Both the position numbers and the translations under genes were made by a program. A DNA stretch of 64,000 nucleotides, from positions 62,001 to 126,000 of the forward strand of contig VWZP01010273.1 in the NCBI GenBank assembly GCA_013396995.1, in the 5' to 3' direction. The notes beneath the pieces were generated by a model. That model searched no databases. It saw only the letters and a list, made by a program, of their open reading frames with translations, and was not told the origin of the DNA. Positions 24,900 through 38,531 of the stretch are shown here, piece by piece. The DNA is from Dicaeum eximium (taxonomy: Eukaryota > Chordata > Aves > Passeriformes > Dicaeidae). Each line of letters opens with the position of its first letter. The first letter of the stretch is position 1.

Positions 24900-24990
24900 G
24901 TAAATAGGATGTTTACTATATAAATAGGATATAAATCTATCAAGAGCAGAAGCAATATAAAGAAGCAATATAAATAGCAAGAGCAGAAGA
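24900..24990. repeat. Cluster of nested short duplications
   Basis: TAAATAGGAT occurs twice near 24901 and 24921, AAGAGCAGAAG twice (24942 and 24979), and AGAAGCAATATAAA twice between them. The pattern indicates local slippage or duplication events in AT-rich DNA. Confidence 0.75.
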
Positions 24991-25974
24991 ACTCTGCTTT
25001 TTGACCAAAACCTGGTATACCTCTAGAGCTGGTAAAACACAGAAAAGGACAAATTGTGCAAGTGAGTAATACAGCAGGCCAGGGGCAGAGGAAGATCTGC
25101 AGCAATGTCAACAGCAATTTCCACAAAGCAGTGTGGAACTTTATGAAGTAGATTGATTCTTTTCTCTTTTTTTTCCCTAATCTTTCAGAAGCTTTACAGT
25201 TTCCATTTCTTTCCATCTTATGAGTCAGACGCAAGAGAAAAGAGATTCTTAGTTCATTTAACCTATGCCCATAGTATCACATATAACTACAGTGTCTTCA
25301 ACAGCTTTGGAGCAGAATGTTTCTAAAACACTTATAAACATCCTTATAAACTTACAAAGTAGTCATAAGTGGACAGAAGTGTGTGCTGTGTGCTTACATT
25401 GAACATCCTGTTAAAAGGAATGGTAATATACAATTCAGTTCTAATGTTTCAGATTAACTAAAGACTTTCAAAGAGTAAGTGAAGAAAGAAAAAAGGTCAT
25501 TAAAAAAATTAATTTAGAGGGAGATAGCGGCACACAGCTTATCTTCAAGAAGTTTGTTTGGATTTAAGCTGCCATTAGGGAAAAAAGAAAGGAATTATTA
25601 GTATCCTAAGGAAAATGAGGACATACTGAACTACAACTCAAAAAAAGCCAGCACAGTTCTCTGGGCTCATACAGAATAGGTATATCCTGTCATGGTTTTG
25701 AGAGTCTTCAAAGCATTATTAGTGGGTGCTGGAATTAGCATCTAGGCATGATGTTGCAGTCAGAAACCTGAAGTTGTCTAAGGCTTTGCCACAGGCAAAT
25801 TTTAGTTATGTTGCCAAAACTGATGCACAACACATACACTAGAAGCAGGAAAACCCACACTGGAACCGGATGTTGAGAATAAAACCTGCCTGATCCTGGA
25901 ATTTAGAAGCCTTAGCTACACAAGTGGTTTTACTTACTTTGAGATTCTTCTAAAAGTCTGCTGTTGAGTGTTAA
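24991..25974. other. Unique AT-rich DNA
   Basis: Nothing recognised. The 112-codon minus-strand frame ending in this part (24896-25234) begins in a lysine-rich stretch and ends in a leucine/isoleucine-rich one, without any recognisable domain. Confidence 0.55.
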
Positions 25975-26002
25975 AGCTTATATATACTAGCTTATATATA
26001 CT
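25975..26002. repeat. Perfect 14-bp tandem dimer
   Basis: AGCTTATATATACT is repeated twice without mismatch and is followed by the first bases of a third unit. Confidence 0.9.
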
Positions 26003-29000
26003 AGCATAAAAATTTAGTTTTATACTTATGTATAATTCAGTCACAGGTGATGGTGCTGCTTCCTTGAGGTAGTTGAAATAGAACTCTTGTTTACCTAGCA
26101 AAGAAGATTATATACAAAAGACTGTTTTCTAGCAGTATCTCATTAACAGTATCTCTATTCACAAAAACAGGTCCTGTTTCTGCCTTACATGGAAGACTTC
26201 CTCTGAACACTTCTGCGGGACAGAGTGACTCTGTTTTCTAAATCCACTTCCAGTACCACCAAGAGAGAGACCCACGAATATGAGGTGCACTGGAATCAGT
26301 CCAGATTAGCAGATCTGTTCACTGCTGCTAAGCCACTCAGACACTATCACATAACGATGTGTTGTCTAGTCAGACAGAGAAGTATTGAACTGTATGATCC
26401 ACCAGACCTGAGTGATGATTGGGGTAAATAACAATGGAGGCATTTAAATCTTAAGTCAAGAGCTTTTTCTTTTTAATTCAGCCATCCTAAATTTTTGCTT
26501 ACCATCTAGATAGCAATAGGGGCTTTCAAAAGATGTTGCTGACACAATACCTTGGTTTTTGTCTTCTGACCACTCACAAAATGCCACTCTCGGAGAGTCA
26601 GTATTTAAGTGAATTCATGAGTTCAAACACGATATTCGAGCAGAACAGGAGCACTGTTCACTCAGAATGCTACTTCGACTGTCCTCTTAATTTTTTTCTA
26701 GTATTTCTCTCCATCAATCTTCAGGGTTCTGTACCAGTTAAGAAGATTGAGATGATAACTTTACAGCAGTATTCAAGGTAAAACACATTTTGTGCTGATG
26801 CCATGTTAATGGCTATTGTTAGGTGAGAAACAAGTCATTTGCTCGCTGAAATTTATAAGATTAATGACACTTCTATATTATCCTGCCAAGAGAATTTGAT
26901 TTAAATATGTATGAATGCAGACTGCCATGCAAATGCAGTAGCATGCCATTCATAAGGAGAATGAAAATAAAGTATGCAAAAATGCTGTGTAAAAGCCTGG
27001 TGTTATATCCACTGTGCATTAAAATTCTTTGTCTATCAGTGCATTTCACATTGAAATAGCTTATAAATAAATAAACAAATCAGCAAACAGGATGATTGTC
27101 TTTAAATATGCAAGGTTCCAGACAAAATATCTGACAAATTGAATTCTTCTCAACATATAAATTTTGTAATAGGTTATTTATAGTAACCTAAGTTATGTTT
27201 TCATCCTTCCATGTTCTGTATATATTGTGTGTAGCATTTTGTTCTACCTTTTCCCTATAATTTTATTTTCTTCAAAAATAAATTAAGAAACTCTCTATAT
27301 GTTTTCCAACAGGCTTACTGTATATTGGCCTTTCTCATAAGAAAGATATTGCCTATTAAAAGATAAAAACATAGTTTCAGCATATTTTCAGGGAAACTTC
27401 ACTGCCACAGTAAATTTGTTCTCATTGTCTGCAAACTTATTTCATCTGTGCAAAGGTGTTGTGCACATTTGAAGCAATAAGTGTCATCTTTGGAGATCTT
27501 TGAGTGTGGTGAAAGAGCTAAACAATAAGAATTAGCAGGTTCTCTGGAGTCAATCTTCAGCACCATGAGAAGAAAAGGACTGATCATTAAAAAAATCTGC
27601 CACTTTATTTTCAACCTGGAATGAAAATATCTCCCTAAAGGTATTCCATATTGATTTCAAAACAACAAAACTAGCTTTCTTTGGGTAAATTCAATGAAAA
27701 TGAATTCAGTTTCTCAAAGAATCTTTTTAAGACCAAGTTAAGGCTTATACATAAGAAAGAGCAAAAGAGTGAAGAAAAATTAGAAGGAAGGGATTAGAAA
27801 AAAAGTAGGAGACAATGAAATTAATGAAATAATCCCTTTGTTGATTAAATGTGGTTATGGATTTCTTCCATCCCTGGAGTATCAGTTTTCAAACTATGTA
27901 TTTAACTAGCATACTCTGTGTCATCTTCTATATTTATTTACACAGACCTTTTTATCACATAATGGTTTTCCTCTGAGATCTGAATATTACAGATTCTCTG
28001 CATATGTGACATTTAATTGTATATACAGCTCTGAATTACATGATACTATTAGATCAAAAGGAATACACAAAATTCAGACATGTTTGCAGTGGCTGCAGTT
28101 GCAATTTCTGTAGCACTACCTGGGTTTAGTATCCCTGTTTACAGATTTTTTTTCCCACAAAATAAGATGGTGTTGTTGTGAGCTTTAAGAGCATTAGTTG
28201 CCCTTAGCTGAAGACAAATAATGACAAAATATGAAACATAAATGCACAAGTTTAATATGTGAACCCTTGAAGCCTTATTGATCCCATTAGCACAATCCAA
28301 TTAGATCAGTTGCACAAAACTGCAGCTTCTTCAAGTTTTGGAGATAGAAAAGGATAGGATATTTTTAAAATTTTCATCTCTGGGGGAGGCACATGTTCAT
28401 ATCACATTCTACAATGAATACATGGTCTAAAAATAAATAATTAGATGCCTGAGATGAAATGCCAGAAAAATTGATGCTGACAATAAAGCAGATACAAACA
28501 TATGAAGTATTATGAAACATTGCCTATATGCAATTAATTCTAATTATTCTCATATTCTCTCTAAAAGCTTGGTTCACAAAGTAATTTCACTGATTTCAAC
28601 ATTATTTTCCCAGAATGATACCACCATAAATGAGGGGAATTTGACCTTTGTTTATGGAGAACTTGCTACACTAGAATGTGGAAAGTAATGGAAATCTTAA
28701 GGTTAAGATCATGTGCAGCACAGAGTATTGAGAGTAAATCAAGCAGAATTCAGAATGACTTTTGAAGAAATAGAATAACCTTTAACATAACCTTTTTTAA
28801 AAGAGAAATTGGCTTTCTAATCCTGTGTTACTTACATGAAATAAGATTTCATTTAATCATTTGTAGATGTTGTGTTTTCATTACATCCATCAAGTTACTT
28901 AGTCAGATCCTTTATTCTCTTCCCTACCAGAAGAAAACCTCTGATACCAGGAAAAAGAAATGTTCCTAAACAACCAATCCATCCAATGACAGATTTTGTT

Positions 29001-30000
29001 GGAGTTTGGTTTTTTTTGTTAATTAAAAGAAAGAATGCTAAGAGAGATTACATTTTTAAAACTCTTTTTTTTTTTACTTCAAGTCACAATAAAAAGATAG
29101 TCATTACTACCTTTACCACCATAGTGAAATGCTTTAGCATCTTATCTCCAACAATGAACACTGGGCATTTTTAAAAACTATAAGATATATTAAATGGAAA
29201 ATTTTCATAATATGTTAAGAAGAAAATTTATTCTTATTACCAGACAGGTAATATTTTGGTAATACCGTCATAGAATATTCTAGACTATAAAAAAATATCA
29301 TCCATACTTATGCATAACAGATTATCTTGGTACTCTCGAACTGGAATAAAAAATGGATTTTAAATACTGAAAAGCTCTGTTAACCATGTCCAAAAAATAA
29401 TAAAGGCCACAAAAGTCTTCCATATTATCAATACTTGTAGATTTTTAATAAATTTGACTCCATAAAGTTGGATAATCGCCCAAGTGACTACGGTAAAATA
29501 AATATGTCTATTATTCTAGAACACATTCTGGTGCACAATATTAACATCAGATGTTTCATAGAATCAACAGCACAATCTGTTTTGTTGTCATTCAGTTCCT
29601 TGTTTTCCTTCCTTCTTCATGTGGAGTTTTATTCTTGTACCTACTTCAGGGCAGTGGAATTTATGCATATGTGTTTTAATTTAGTATGGTTTTTAAATTT
29701 AATTGTTGATGTTGCAGAGTTGCCATAGACCAAGAGTTTTTTTGGGTTTTTTAATTGAAAATTTGATATTTACATAGTGCCCAAGTACTAGGTTATTTAT
29801 TTCAGTATTTCTTATCCTGTATGCTTAGATGTTTTAATATTTTCTTTCTATAGCTGAATTTTGATAAACACTCAAAAAGTGTTCTTTGCATAAATATTGC
29901 TTTCTATTTTTTGAATTCTTAAATTACTTGGCTTTTTTCTTTTTTTTTTTATTTTAGAGTTGAATAAGTCATTTTTCATCTGCATTTTTACATTTTCCTC
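26003..30000. other. Unique AT-rich DNA
   Basis: No gene or repeat family was recognised. A purine-rich stretch lies near 27751-27820. The block 26870-27115 carries an octamer ATGCAAAT (26927-26934), two related ATGCAA motifs and an ATAAACAAAT forkhead-like motif, and is flagged as possible regulatory DNA. Open frames here (68-100 codons) show no family features. Confidence 0.55.
26870..27115. promoter_or_regulatory. Candidate POU/forkhead motif cluster
   Basis: Within about 250 bases there is a perfect octamer ATGCAAAT at 26927-26934, TATGCAAA at 26973-26980, TATGCAAG near 27107, and a TAAACAAAT forkhead-like site near 27073. Composition is mixed and free of recognised repeats. This is a motif-based guess only; conservation and activity are unknown. 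Confidence 0.2.
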
Positions 30001-33000
30001 TTCCATACCTGATGCTTCTCTGTAAGTCAATTTTGTTTAATCAGACCACACAATCTAAAGTAACACCTACTGATAAACAAACTGAAATTCTTCTCATCTA
30101 TTGGATTATTTTAGAAATGTTACTTGAAGCTTATTCAGTTCTAATATCTACATATTTTTATTCAGTGTAAAGTTTAGTTGAATATATGGACTTTGATTCT
30201 ATCTAAACAAAAGCCTCATCTGACACAAAACAAAATGAAGTCCTCATTTCTATTCTTATAATCCTTCTTGAACTTGGGCAAATGTTGCATATGTTCTGTG
30301 TTTTCTATCGGTTTTAGGAAGAATTAAAATGCCCTTAAATTTTGCATATTTATTTTCTATTGAGGTAGATTAAGTATCACACAGTTTCCATCTTAACTGA
30401 ATGCTGTATTTCATGGCATCAAAAGAACAAGGTCAAGGACTAAGGATATTTTCAGGGAAATCTAGCTAAGATTTCAGGTTTTCTAAAACCAATATGACAT
30501 AAAGAAATCAAATATCAAATACAGAAAATATCATTGCTCTGCAACAGTTTCAATAAACAAAATTTACATACACACAAAATTGCGAAAAGGAATCACATAC
30601 AACATCTCCACAAAACTTTCTCACTGCAGCTATAACTGAAAAGAAATACAATGACAGGTCCTAAAACTATTTCCACAAAATTATTTTCCATCCTCTGTGG
30701 TTGGGCACATTCCTATAACATGTTAATGGCACAGCAGCCACAGAGATACGTCTGTATTTTTTTTTCCTGTCTGTCTAATTAACATATAATTTATCTGAAG
30801 AAGTATTGTTTGTCTAGAACACCAAGTTCTTGGCTCATTGGTTAAGTATTCTCATAAAGATTCTGGATTCTCCCCAAAGGCTGGGGAATAGTCTTTGGCC
30901 ACAGACATGCCTGCTAGTTTAGCAGTGTCACATCAATTTAAAATACTGTTCATTCATCAGTGCACATGGTTATTGGGAGAAGCTCATACTTTGTCTGAAA
31001 GCAGCATGTGGTGTTACAATATGTGGTAAAATAAAGTAGGGTGAAGTAGGGTAGTGGTTTTGTGTGATTGTCCTTTTTTAAGGAGTTTTACTCTAAGTGC
31101 TACTAGAATTCTAACAGTAGGTGATGACATATTTAGTGAAAAATACCTTCATTGTGGTGGAATTCTAGTTGTATAATTGTATACCAGCAGATGTTCTGCA
31201 ATGCCAATAATATGTATATTAAGAGTAAAAACACTCACTAAAACATAATATTTGAAATTGCCATATTGTAATGTAATATCATATATCATATAAATGGGGA
31301 AACATTTACAGTAATTCATTGATAGCTTTAATTCTATATATGATGGTTATGGTAAAAGATTTTTTAACCTAATGTAACAAACCAATATTTAGAAGCTATT
31401 TAAATTATATTAAATCAAAGTAACTAACAGACAACAAAGGAAAGACATGGTGGGAAAATCTGCTTAATATTTTTTTTTAAAGATTGCTTAATATATTCCT
31501 TTTCTTCCTTGCCTACTGTCACTTATTTTGTACATAAAATACCAGTTTGAGGGAAGTCATGCAATTTTACAAATTCACCTGCTTTCTGACCTCTTAATGC
31601 TAGTGTTGCACTTTTAGGAGAGGAATTCTCTAAAGTTTTAAATACCAGAAGTCCATTAGACAAAATGTAGTGCTTGAAAACCACATTTAAAACATTTTGC
31701 TTACTTAAGTCCAGATCCTCACATCATGTAAACAAGGATAATAGAGATTAGTGTTTATAGCTGTCAGTTGCTATCAGAAATATTAAATAATTAGACTGAT
31801 AGCTCTAACCTTGTAAGTGTGTGTTCACTTAATAACTGTAACATTACATATCTTGGAGTGATTGCCTGAATATTTATGTTACATGGCAGAGTTCATAGCA
31901 CTGCAATCACACATATAGTTAACTTGAAACTCTGTGACCTCCTTCAGTATTTTTCAAAATTAGCAACAATTACCATAAAGTCCTTGTTTATCACTTGAAA
32001 TGTTATACTGACACATATGTATATATTTGCTCATAAAATGCCATTAAAGTATTAACTAAATCACTAAAATACTTGAAAAGTAGGTAAAATCTATTAAAGG
32101 CTCCCTGAGCCCCATTTTAAAGACCTGACAATGAAAATTAGTCCATTCTAGTAATTTTAGCAATTAAAGCAGAACCATCCATCACCTTTTTTTCACTGCT
32201 TTTTTTTTTTTAAACCTTAATGGTTTAATGGCATAAATGACAATAGTGGAGATAAAACTGGAAAAGCTTCAGAGAATTTACTGCAGTACAAAAAGCCTAA
32301 AGAAAGTACCTTGGCCTCAAATGCTATTACCTCTCTCTATATATCTATCAATAGTATCCCAACATTACACTAATAGAATACGTTGAGTTACCTAAGAATT
32401 TCTTGTGATTTTGGTATATTAAGAACATGGAGCAGGTTTTTCTTGGCCAGCATTCTCTGCAGCTATTCATCCTGAGCATGATGGCTTTCACACCACCCTG
32501 CTGGGATGTGTTAAGCAAGTGTGAATGCTGTACTCTATTGACAAAAACGACTGTGTTTCTGCAAATTATGGCAAGACTGGTAGAGAGACAGAAGTTAATA
32601 CCAGTTTTTATGTTCATTTGGTAAAAATACCTGGCCTTTTTATTATGGAATAATTCAATTTTTCACTATCAGATTTAGCAAACATAATCTTGAAGAATGA
32701 GGAAGGTGTTGTTCAGAAAAGCCTATGCAAAAGCTTTTTTTGACTGTTTTTTCATAAGCAATCTCTTTTTCCTTGATAGAGGTGATTTAAGCTTGCCTTT
32801 TTTTGTCCTTTTTGTATTCTTTTTTTTTCCTATTTTCTTTGACTGCCTGAATAGAATCTTCTTTTTAATATCTCCTTTTCTACCTTTTTACTGGTAAATA
32901 CTGCAACTAATACTTTTCTAGTACCTTAAAGGGAGCCCAACGATTTCAGCTGAATAAAATCATCTTTCTTTGCCTCAGTGGCAGTAGTGAAGTGGATTGG

Positions 33001-36000
33001 TAGGGATTGAAAATCCATTCTGGCAGCTGGAATAAAATGTTTTTGTCACTAAGCTAGAAATCATGATGATTTGAGCATTTGTGTTTGATACAATAGACTT
33101 AGATGGATTTTTGGTGAGTCTTATTTCTTCTAAATTAAGAAAGCAAAATTATATTTTACAAACCTGTCTTGGCTGTAAAGTAGAACTTTATACCACAGCA
33201 TAATGTCTAATACTCTGCATGAATAATGTAACTGGTAAAAAGTTCAGAAATGCCTTCTTTGCTTTTATGACTCAAAGTCATAGCGATATTTTTCATTATT
33301 TTCCACTAGAAAATCCAGAGTTATGGTCTTGTATTCTCCTCACCCTAAAGAAAAAAATTACCAATTCATGAATGTCACAGTTTAAAATAAGAATGTAAAA
33401 ACACAATTTCACTTTTGAATCATAAGTCCTATAAAACATGACTCACCAATATGACATCAACACTGAGTGTATGCTTTGGCTTCTGGGTAAAGGAATATAC
33501 TCACCATGTTTTGTTTAATTTTTTTAAACATAAATCCACTTTCTATAATGCCATCACAACAAAAAGAATCACCTTCTCTTTCAAGACATCAGGACATGTG
33601 GTGGTCCTTACATTCCTGTGAAATAAAACGAAAATATTGTTAAAGAAGTTTTGAAAAATCCACAATCATGGCCTAAAAATATGGTGTGAAAATGTGAAAT
33701 CATCAAAACATAAGGACATGAATGAATGAATGAGCATGGTTTTGGTCCACCAAAATAGTTTTCCTTTGATATCTTAAGTTGTGGGGTTTTTCTTTCCTCT
33801 TATTATGTAAGGTTCCTAAGATTTTTTTTTTCAAGCCATATTGAGAAAGAAAAAAAGTTTTCAAAACACCAGAATTTCTATTTTCTCATGTTTAGAAAAC
33901 TTAGGACCTAGCTCTTGAAATGATAAATCTCCAAATTAAAAAACCTAAGTTCACCTGTAGATCTCCAGACAAATCTGAATCTCTTGTTCTCTACATCACT
34001 ACATTCCTTTACATGGAATACATTTCCCTTGTGTTTTCTTTAACATTTGTAATAAGGTTTCTTTTTTCTGTTGACCATTATTTATAAGAAACCTTTTTCA
34101 GTTATAAATGCTGCTCAATAGATGCTCTTTACTCCCTCCATCGTTTTACCATACTAAATAATTACTATACTAGATAATGGAGGAATATGTTAAACATTGT
34201 AGCACCTGAATATCATGCAGCACTTTTATAATCCAGGTAACATTTAAATGAGCCTTGGACATTTTAAAGAAGGAAAGTTTTTCCTCCCAATTCATGGAAA
34301 ACACCATTAAAATTGTACTCACTGTACATTCTTTGGGCAGCACTGTTTAATTTGTGTCATATTTTAATTTGATAAACTGATGTAATATTGTTCTCTGACC
34401 TTCTGATTTTGCATTTATTACACACGCAGAAACATGCAGAAACAAAGGTCTCAAGATACCTTAAAGCAGAATGAGTAAAAAGATGGTGGTTGGCCCGTAC
34501 TGGATGTTTTATATACTTTACAAATTTCAGTTTTGCTATTGTTGCTGTCTCCTGTTCGGTATCTTGAACTATCTGGATCTGCAACTACAGATTTTTTTTT
34601 TTTCCCTTTTCTCTGCTGCAGGTGGGAAAAAGGTGTTCTGTGTAGCTTTATCATTTTATCAAAAATGTAACCAAATTGCGTCATTTCCCACTTTTCTAAG
34701 AATTTTCATGTCAAGTTCAAAACCTCGCTGAAAGTGGTTTTTGGTTATTAAACTTAAATGTACATCCCTGATTTTTTTTATTATAAATATGGAAAAGTAA
34801 AAGTTAAGTTGAAGTTATTTTTATACATTATATGTCAAAGGATTTTGTTTCATACATTATTTAATTTAAAATATCTTTTAATGACATATGTTCCATATTT
34901 AGATGATCATGTTCAACACAGTTGTACACCGCTTAAAAAATAAAGGAAATTAAAAAAAAAAAAGGAAGTATGTATTGGAAACATAGATTAGCTTCTTTAC
35001 TTTTTCTTTTTTTTTTTTTTTTAATATATATAGCAGACTTTTCCTTACCTTTTAAATTGAGGATTTTAGGTCAGTTCCTTATTATGTGTGTATTATGTGT
35101 AATAAATGCTGTTTCAATGTTTACCTCCTAGACCAGACTTCTTTTTCTATTGACTTTTATAGATTATTGATACGGTCCCTGGTCACTGTATAATAAACGT
35201 TTTAAATAATGATTCAAGGACAAAGTGCATCATTGACCACTGCCAAGTAATACACAAAAGCTTCAGGATAAAATAAAGCTGTGATTTGTATATAATAATC
35301 TAGCAAAATTTTATTTAATTCTCTAGCCAATCCTATTTTCAGGAATTCTGAGAGCTACATCTCTCAATGACTCCAAAAGAAGTACTTCAGCAAAGTGCAT
35401 GTGTCCTATTTTATTATTTGTTTGAGATACATGATGCTCCTCAGGGACATGTTCAGTTACTTTTCCAGTTTTTGTGACATCTACAGTCAGAAATTGTTTC
35501 TGGCTGCAAACAGATGGTGTTTTTTCCTCTTATGTAACATCCTTACCTGAAAGATGCAGAATGTGCTGCAGTTAAGTCTTACTTCAGATGCCACTTCTCT
35601 TCAAAGCATGTATGAATTCTACCCAAGTTCTCCTTCCAGAGAAAATTGTATTCCATTTCTATAACCTTTAATTAAAAAGAAATTTGCAATACATTTGGCT
35701 TCATTGTGATATGCAGTTTATTTTTCATCGTTAACATTTGAAAGAAATTAATGTCAGAAATTTGGCCCAAAAATAGTCTGTTGTTTTGTCAGTATCCAGG
35801 TATGTATTTTTAATTTCTACCAAGTGATTAGTAATCCACTTTGAATAAAAAGTATTGTGTTAATTCCAAACCAGCAAAACACTGATTTTTTGCCTCCAAC
35901 TCTAGGATTAGTGATTGGAGCACATACAACTTCAAGACCAGTTTGCCAGTTTTTTTTTCACTTTATATATAAGGCAGAAATATCACACAACCTAAACTTA

Positions 36001-36935
36001 GTAAGGCAGGAGTAAGTACTCTAAGTGTGTTTGAGATAATTCTGCAGTATTTAATCAGCAAAAAACTGTTTAAAGGACATGGTTAGTTTGTGTAAAATTT
36101 GCTGAAAGGTCATGAAAAGCTTCTCTTTCTTAAGGTAAGGACTGCTCTATATACTTAAACAAATATTCTTAATGTTCCTAAATAATTATTTTTAAATTTC
36201 CCACAACCTAAAATTGTTAATGTGCAATTTTTATTGTTTATTAAAGATTTAATGTATCTCTGCAGTTAATGGTTTTTAACACATCTGTACTCAGGGGTTA
36301 GCATGATTATTCCTTCACAGACATTCATACCAGCAGTGCTAGCTGTAAAGAACATCTCAGTCCATCTCTTTTGATTCCATTTGAAAAGAATTGAGTAATT
36401 TTCTTTGCACATACTTATATTTTTCAAAGCTTTGTCATGAATGAGAACTATTATGAACCCAGTTATGTATCAGTGGGAAAAAGATAGTATTTCAGACTCA
36501 TAAGCTCTTCTCTCAAACTTCAAGCCAACTTGCAAGCTTTTCCTTTAAATGATACAGTTACGTAAATTCAGTAAAAGGTGGTGGGGTTTGTGTGCCATAG
36601 GATTATATTACCATATAAATAGCTGAGTTTTGCAAAAGTTGATTTTCAGATGTAAGAAGGTTAAAGCAAAAAGACTTGTGATTACATGTGCATCAATCGA
36701 GCTTTGGTTGCAAAAGGTTTGAAATCTCACATTAAGCTGGAAAAACTGATTATTTATGTGAAAAAGGAATCTTTATTATTCAGTATTGACTTCAAGAACA
36801 TTATCAGTGTGATACCAAACTAGCATGAAAAAGCGATTGAGAAGTAAGAAACCAAACTGTTTGAAATACTTCTATAAAATGTAGGTGTCTGAAGATTTCC
36901 TGATCGATGTCTATTTGCTAGGAAACTGTATATAC
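30001..36935. other. Unique AT-rich DNA with homopolymer runs
   Basis: Nearly 7 kb without a recognised gene or transposon. Long T runs (about 32200, 33825, 34585, 35008-35022) and an A run (about 34952-34963) are the only clear simple features. Open frames are under 90 codons, and those rich in F, K or Y follow local base composition. Confidence 0.6.
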
Positions 36936-37044
36936 AAAAAAAAAAAAAAAAAACCAAAAAAACCCAACAAAAAAAAACCAAACCAAAAAACAAAAGCAGA
37001 AAGAAGCATTAGAAACAACCCCAATGTGTATGAAAAAAAAAAAA
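36936..37044. repeat. Poly-A / AAACC low-complexity tract
   Basis: A run of 18 A residues is followed by irregular AAACC and AAAC units to about 36996, with a second 12-base A run at 37033-37044. The lysine-rich 64-codon frame across it is a composition artefact. Confidence 0.9.
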
Positions 37045-38299
37045 GGACTGGCTGTGCAGCTGTGGAAAAAGAATTCTAAAATAAAACTATAATTTTAAAA
37101 TTTATTATTTTAAAAAATAGTTTTATATGGTTATCAATGTTTCCAAATATCACAAGCATTTCATAGATAGCTTCATGAACAGGCTTTGAAGCCTGTGAGA
37201 TTATCTACCAGCACAAAACCAGCACACTAAAACTTTGTTTGGAGGCTGTAAGATTTACGTAATTTCAAGATGGAGTGAAATAAAAAATATAAAAGAATGG
37301 AAATAGTTATATTTCTGGAGCAATATTTGTGAATAATTGAACTTATTCACCAGGGCAAATTTAAAAAGCTAATGTAAATACACACAGAAATATTTTTCTT
37401 GTCCTCTACAGAACCATGAATGGGCTTCCACAAGAGATTTCCATGAGATGTTTTAATGTCGGATTCCTACCATGATTTCCTGTTACCTATACAGAGCTAG
37501 AAATTGTTAGATTGGCATTTCTCTACAACTTAAGTTCAACAATTACATTTTTAGAAAACATCCTATGTGCCACACATCAAAGTATAAAGCTGTCTTTGTG
37601 AGTCATAGTTTATAATTATTTTATGACAGCAGAATCAGCACGTTTATTTTCTAGGTACAGGCAAGACTGAAAAAAGACTAAGATGGGGGCATCTTGAGGG
37701 TGTTTTTTTCTGTATAATTTATGATACTGGAAAGGAGAAGGCTTTTTTGCATTTTAAAAGAAAAATTTAGAAATATGCATATACAATCTTTGATTTTACA
37801 AGAACAGCTATCTCAACAAAGTATAGAGGATTTTTTTTTTCCAGATTTCTGAACACATTTCACATTTTGGGATTTGTTTTTTCAGCTAAGAAACTTTAAA
37901 ATTAGTGTCTATAACTACTTTTCTAAACCAAAGTTCAATGAACAGGGACATATCTCATTGCAATTTAGATACTTATATAATTGTTAGGGAAATATCAATT
38001 ACTGGGGTTATATAATGTTTTGATATTGTTTTTCTGGAGAATTGATTTCTTCTTTGTTTCTTCCAAAGTCAGCCTCTCAGAGAGCTTAAATTAGGAAACA
38101 ATTCTTTCAGAACTATGCAAAACTTGTTCACAACATAATAGATCTCCAAGCATAACAAACTTTAATGCAACAATTTGTCTTTACTTGTGTGAGGAAGAAA
38201 TTTCATTTTGATTTTTTTCTCAACATTGTTTGAAGGGCCCACACGTGCCCTGCTGCTTGGATGTCAATGACACGCTCCAAAGTTCTGGTGTGAGCACCT
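37045..38299. other. Unique AT-rich DNA
   Basis: Nothing recognised apart from short homopolymer runs. Confidence 0.6.
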
Positions 38300-38392
38300 A
38301 TTTTTCTGCCTCTCTCCCCTCTCTATCCTTCTCTCTCTCCCTCCATTCTTTTTCCTTCTCCTTCCTCCTTCTCTGTCTTTTCTAGTCTTCTT
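38300..38392. repeat. Pyrimidine-rich (CT) tract
   Basis: Over about 90 bases the plus strand is almost entirely C and T, with CTCTCT and TTCTCC units. Long polypurine/polypyrimidine tracts can form triplex DNA. The arginine/glutamate/lysine-rich 62-codon minus-strand frame here is a by-product. Confidence 0.85.
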
Positions 38393-38531
38393 TAGTAGGG
38401 CAACACATTTTTCATTACCAATAATGGTTCTCAGATATAATATTTGCCTCATTTGTTTTCATTCTTTCCTAGAACATCTGCTTTAAAAGAACTCCCTGCA
38501 GTTTCCCACAGCGGAATGTGACGACAACTTG
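38393..38531. other. Unique DNA flanking the LTR
   Basis: A short unique stretch ending in ACTTG, the likely left copy of the LTR target-site duplication. Confidence 0.5.

Noticed and set aside
24896..25234. 112-codon minus-strand frame with a hydrophobic C-terminal part
   Set aside because: AT-rich, low-complexity composition, overlapping locally duplicated sequence, and no recognisable family.
29271..29282. TAGAATATTCTA palindrome as a heat-shock-type element
   Set aside because: It is a 12-bp AT-rich palindrome expected by chance in a sequence of this size and composition; there is only one weak unit.
36885..37079. 64-codon lysine-rich frame
   Set aside because: Translation of a poly-A/AAACC simple repeat.
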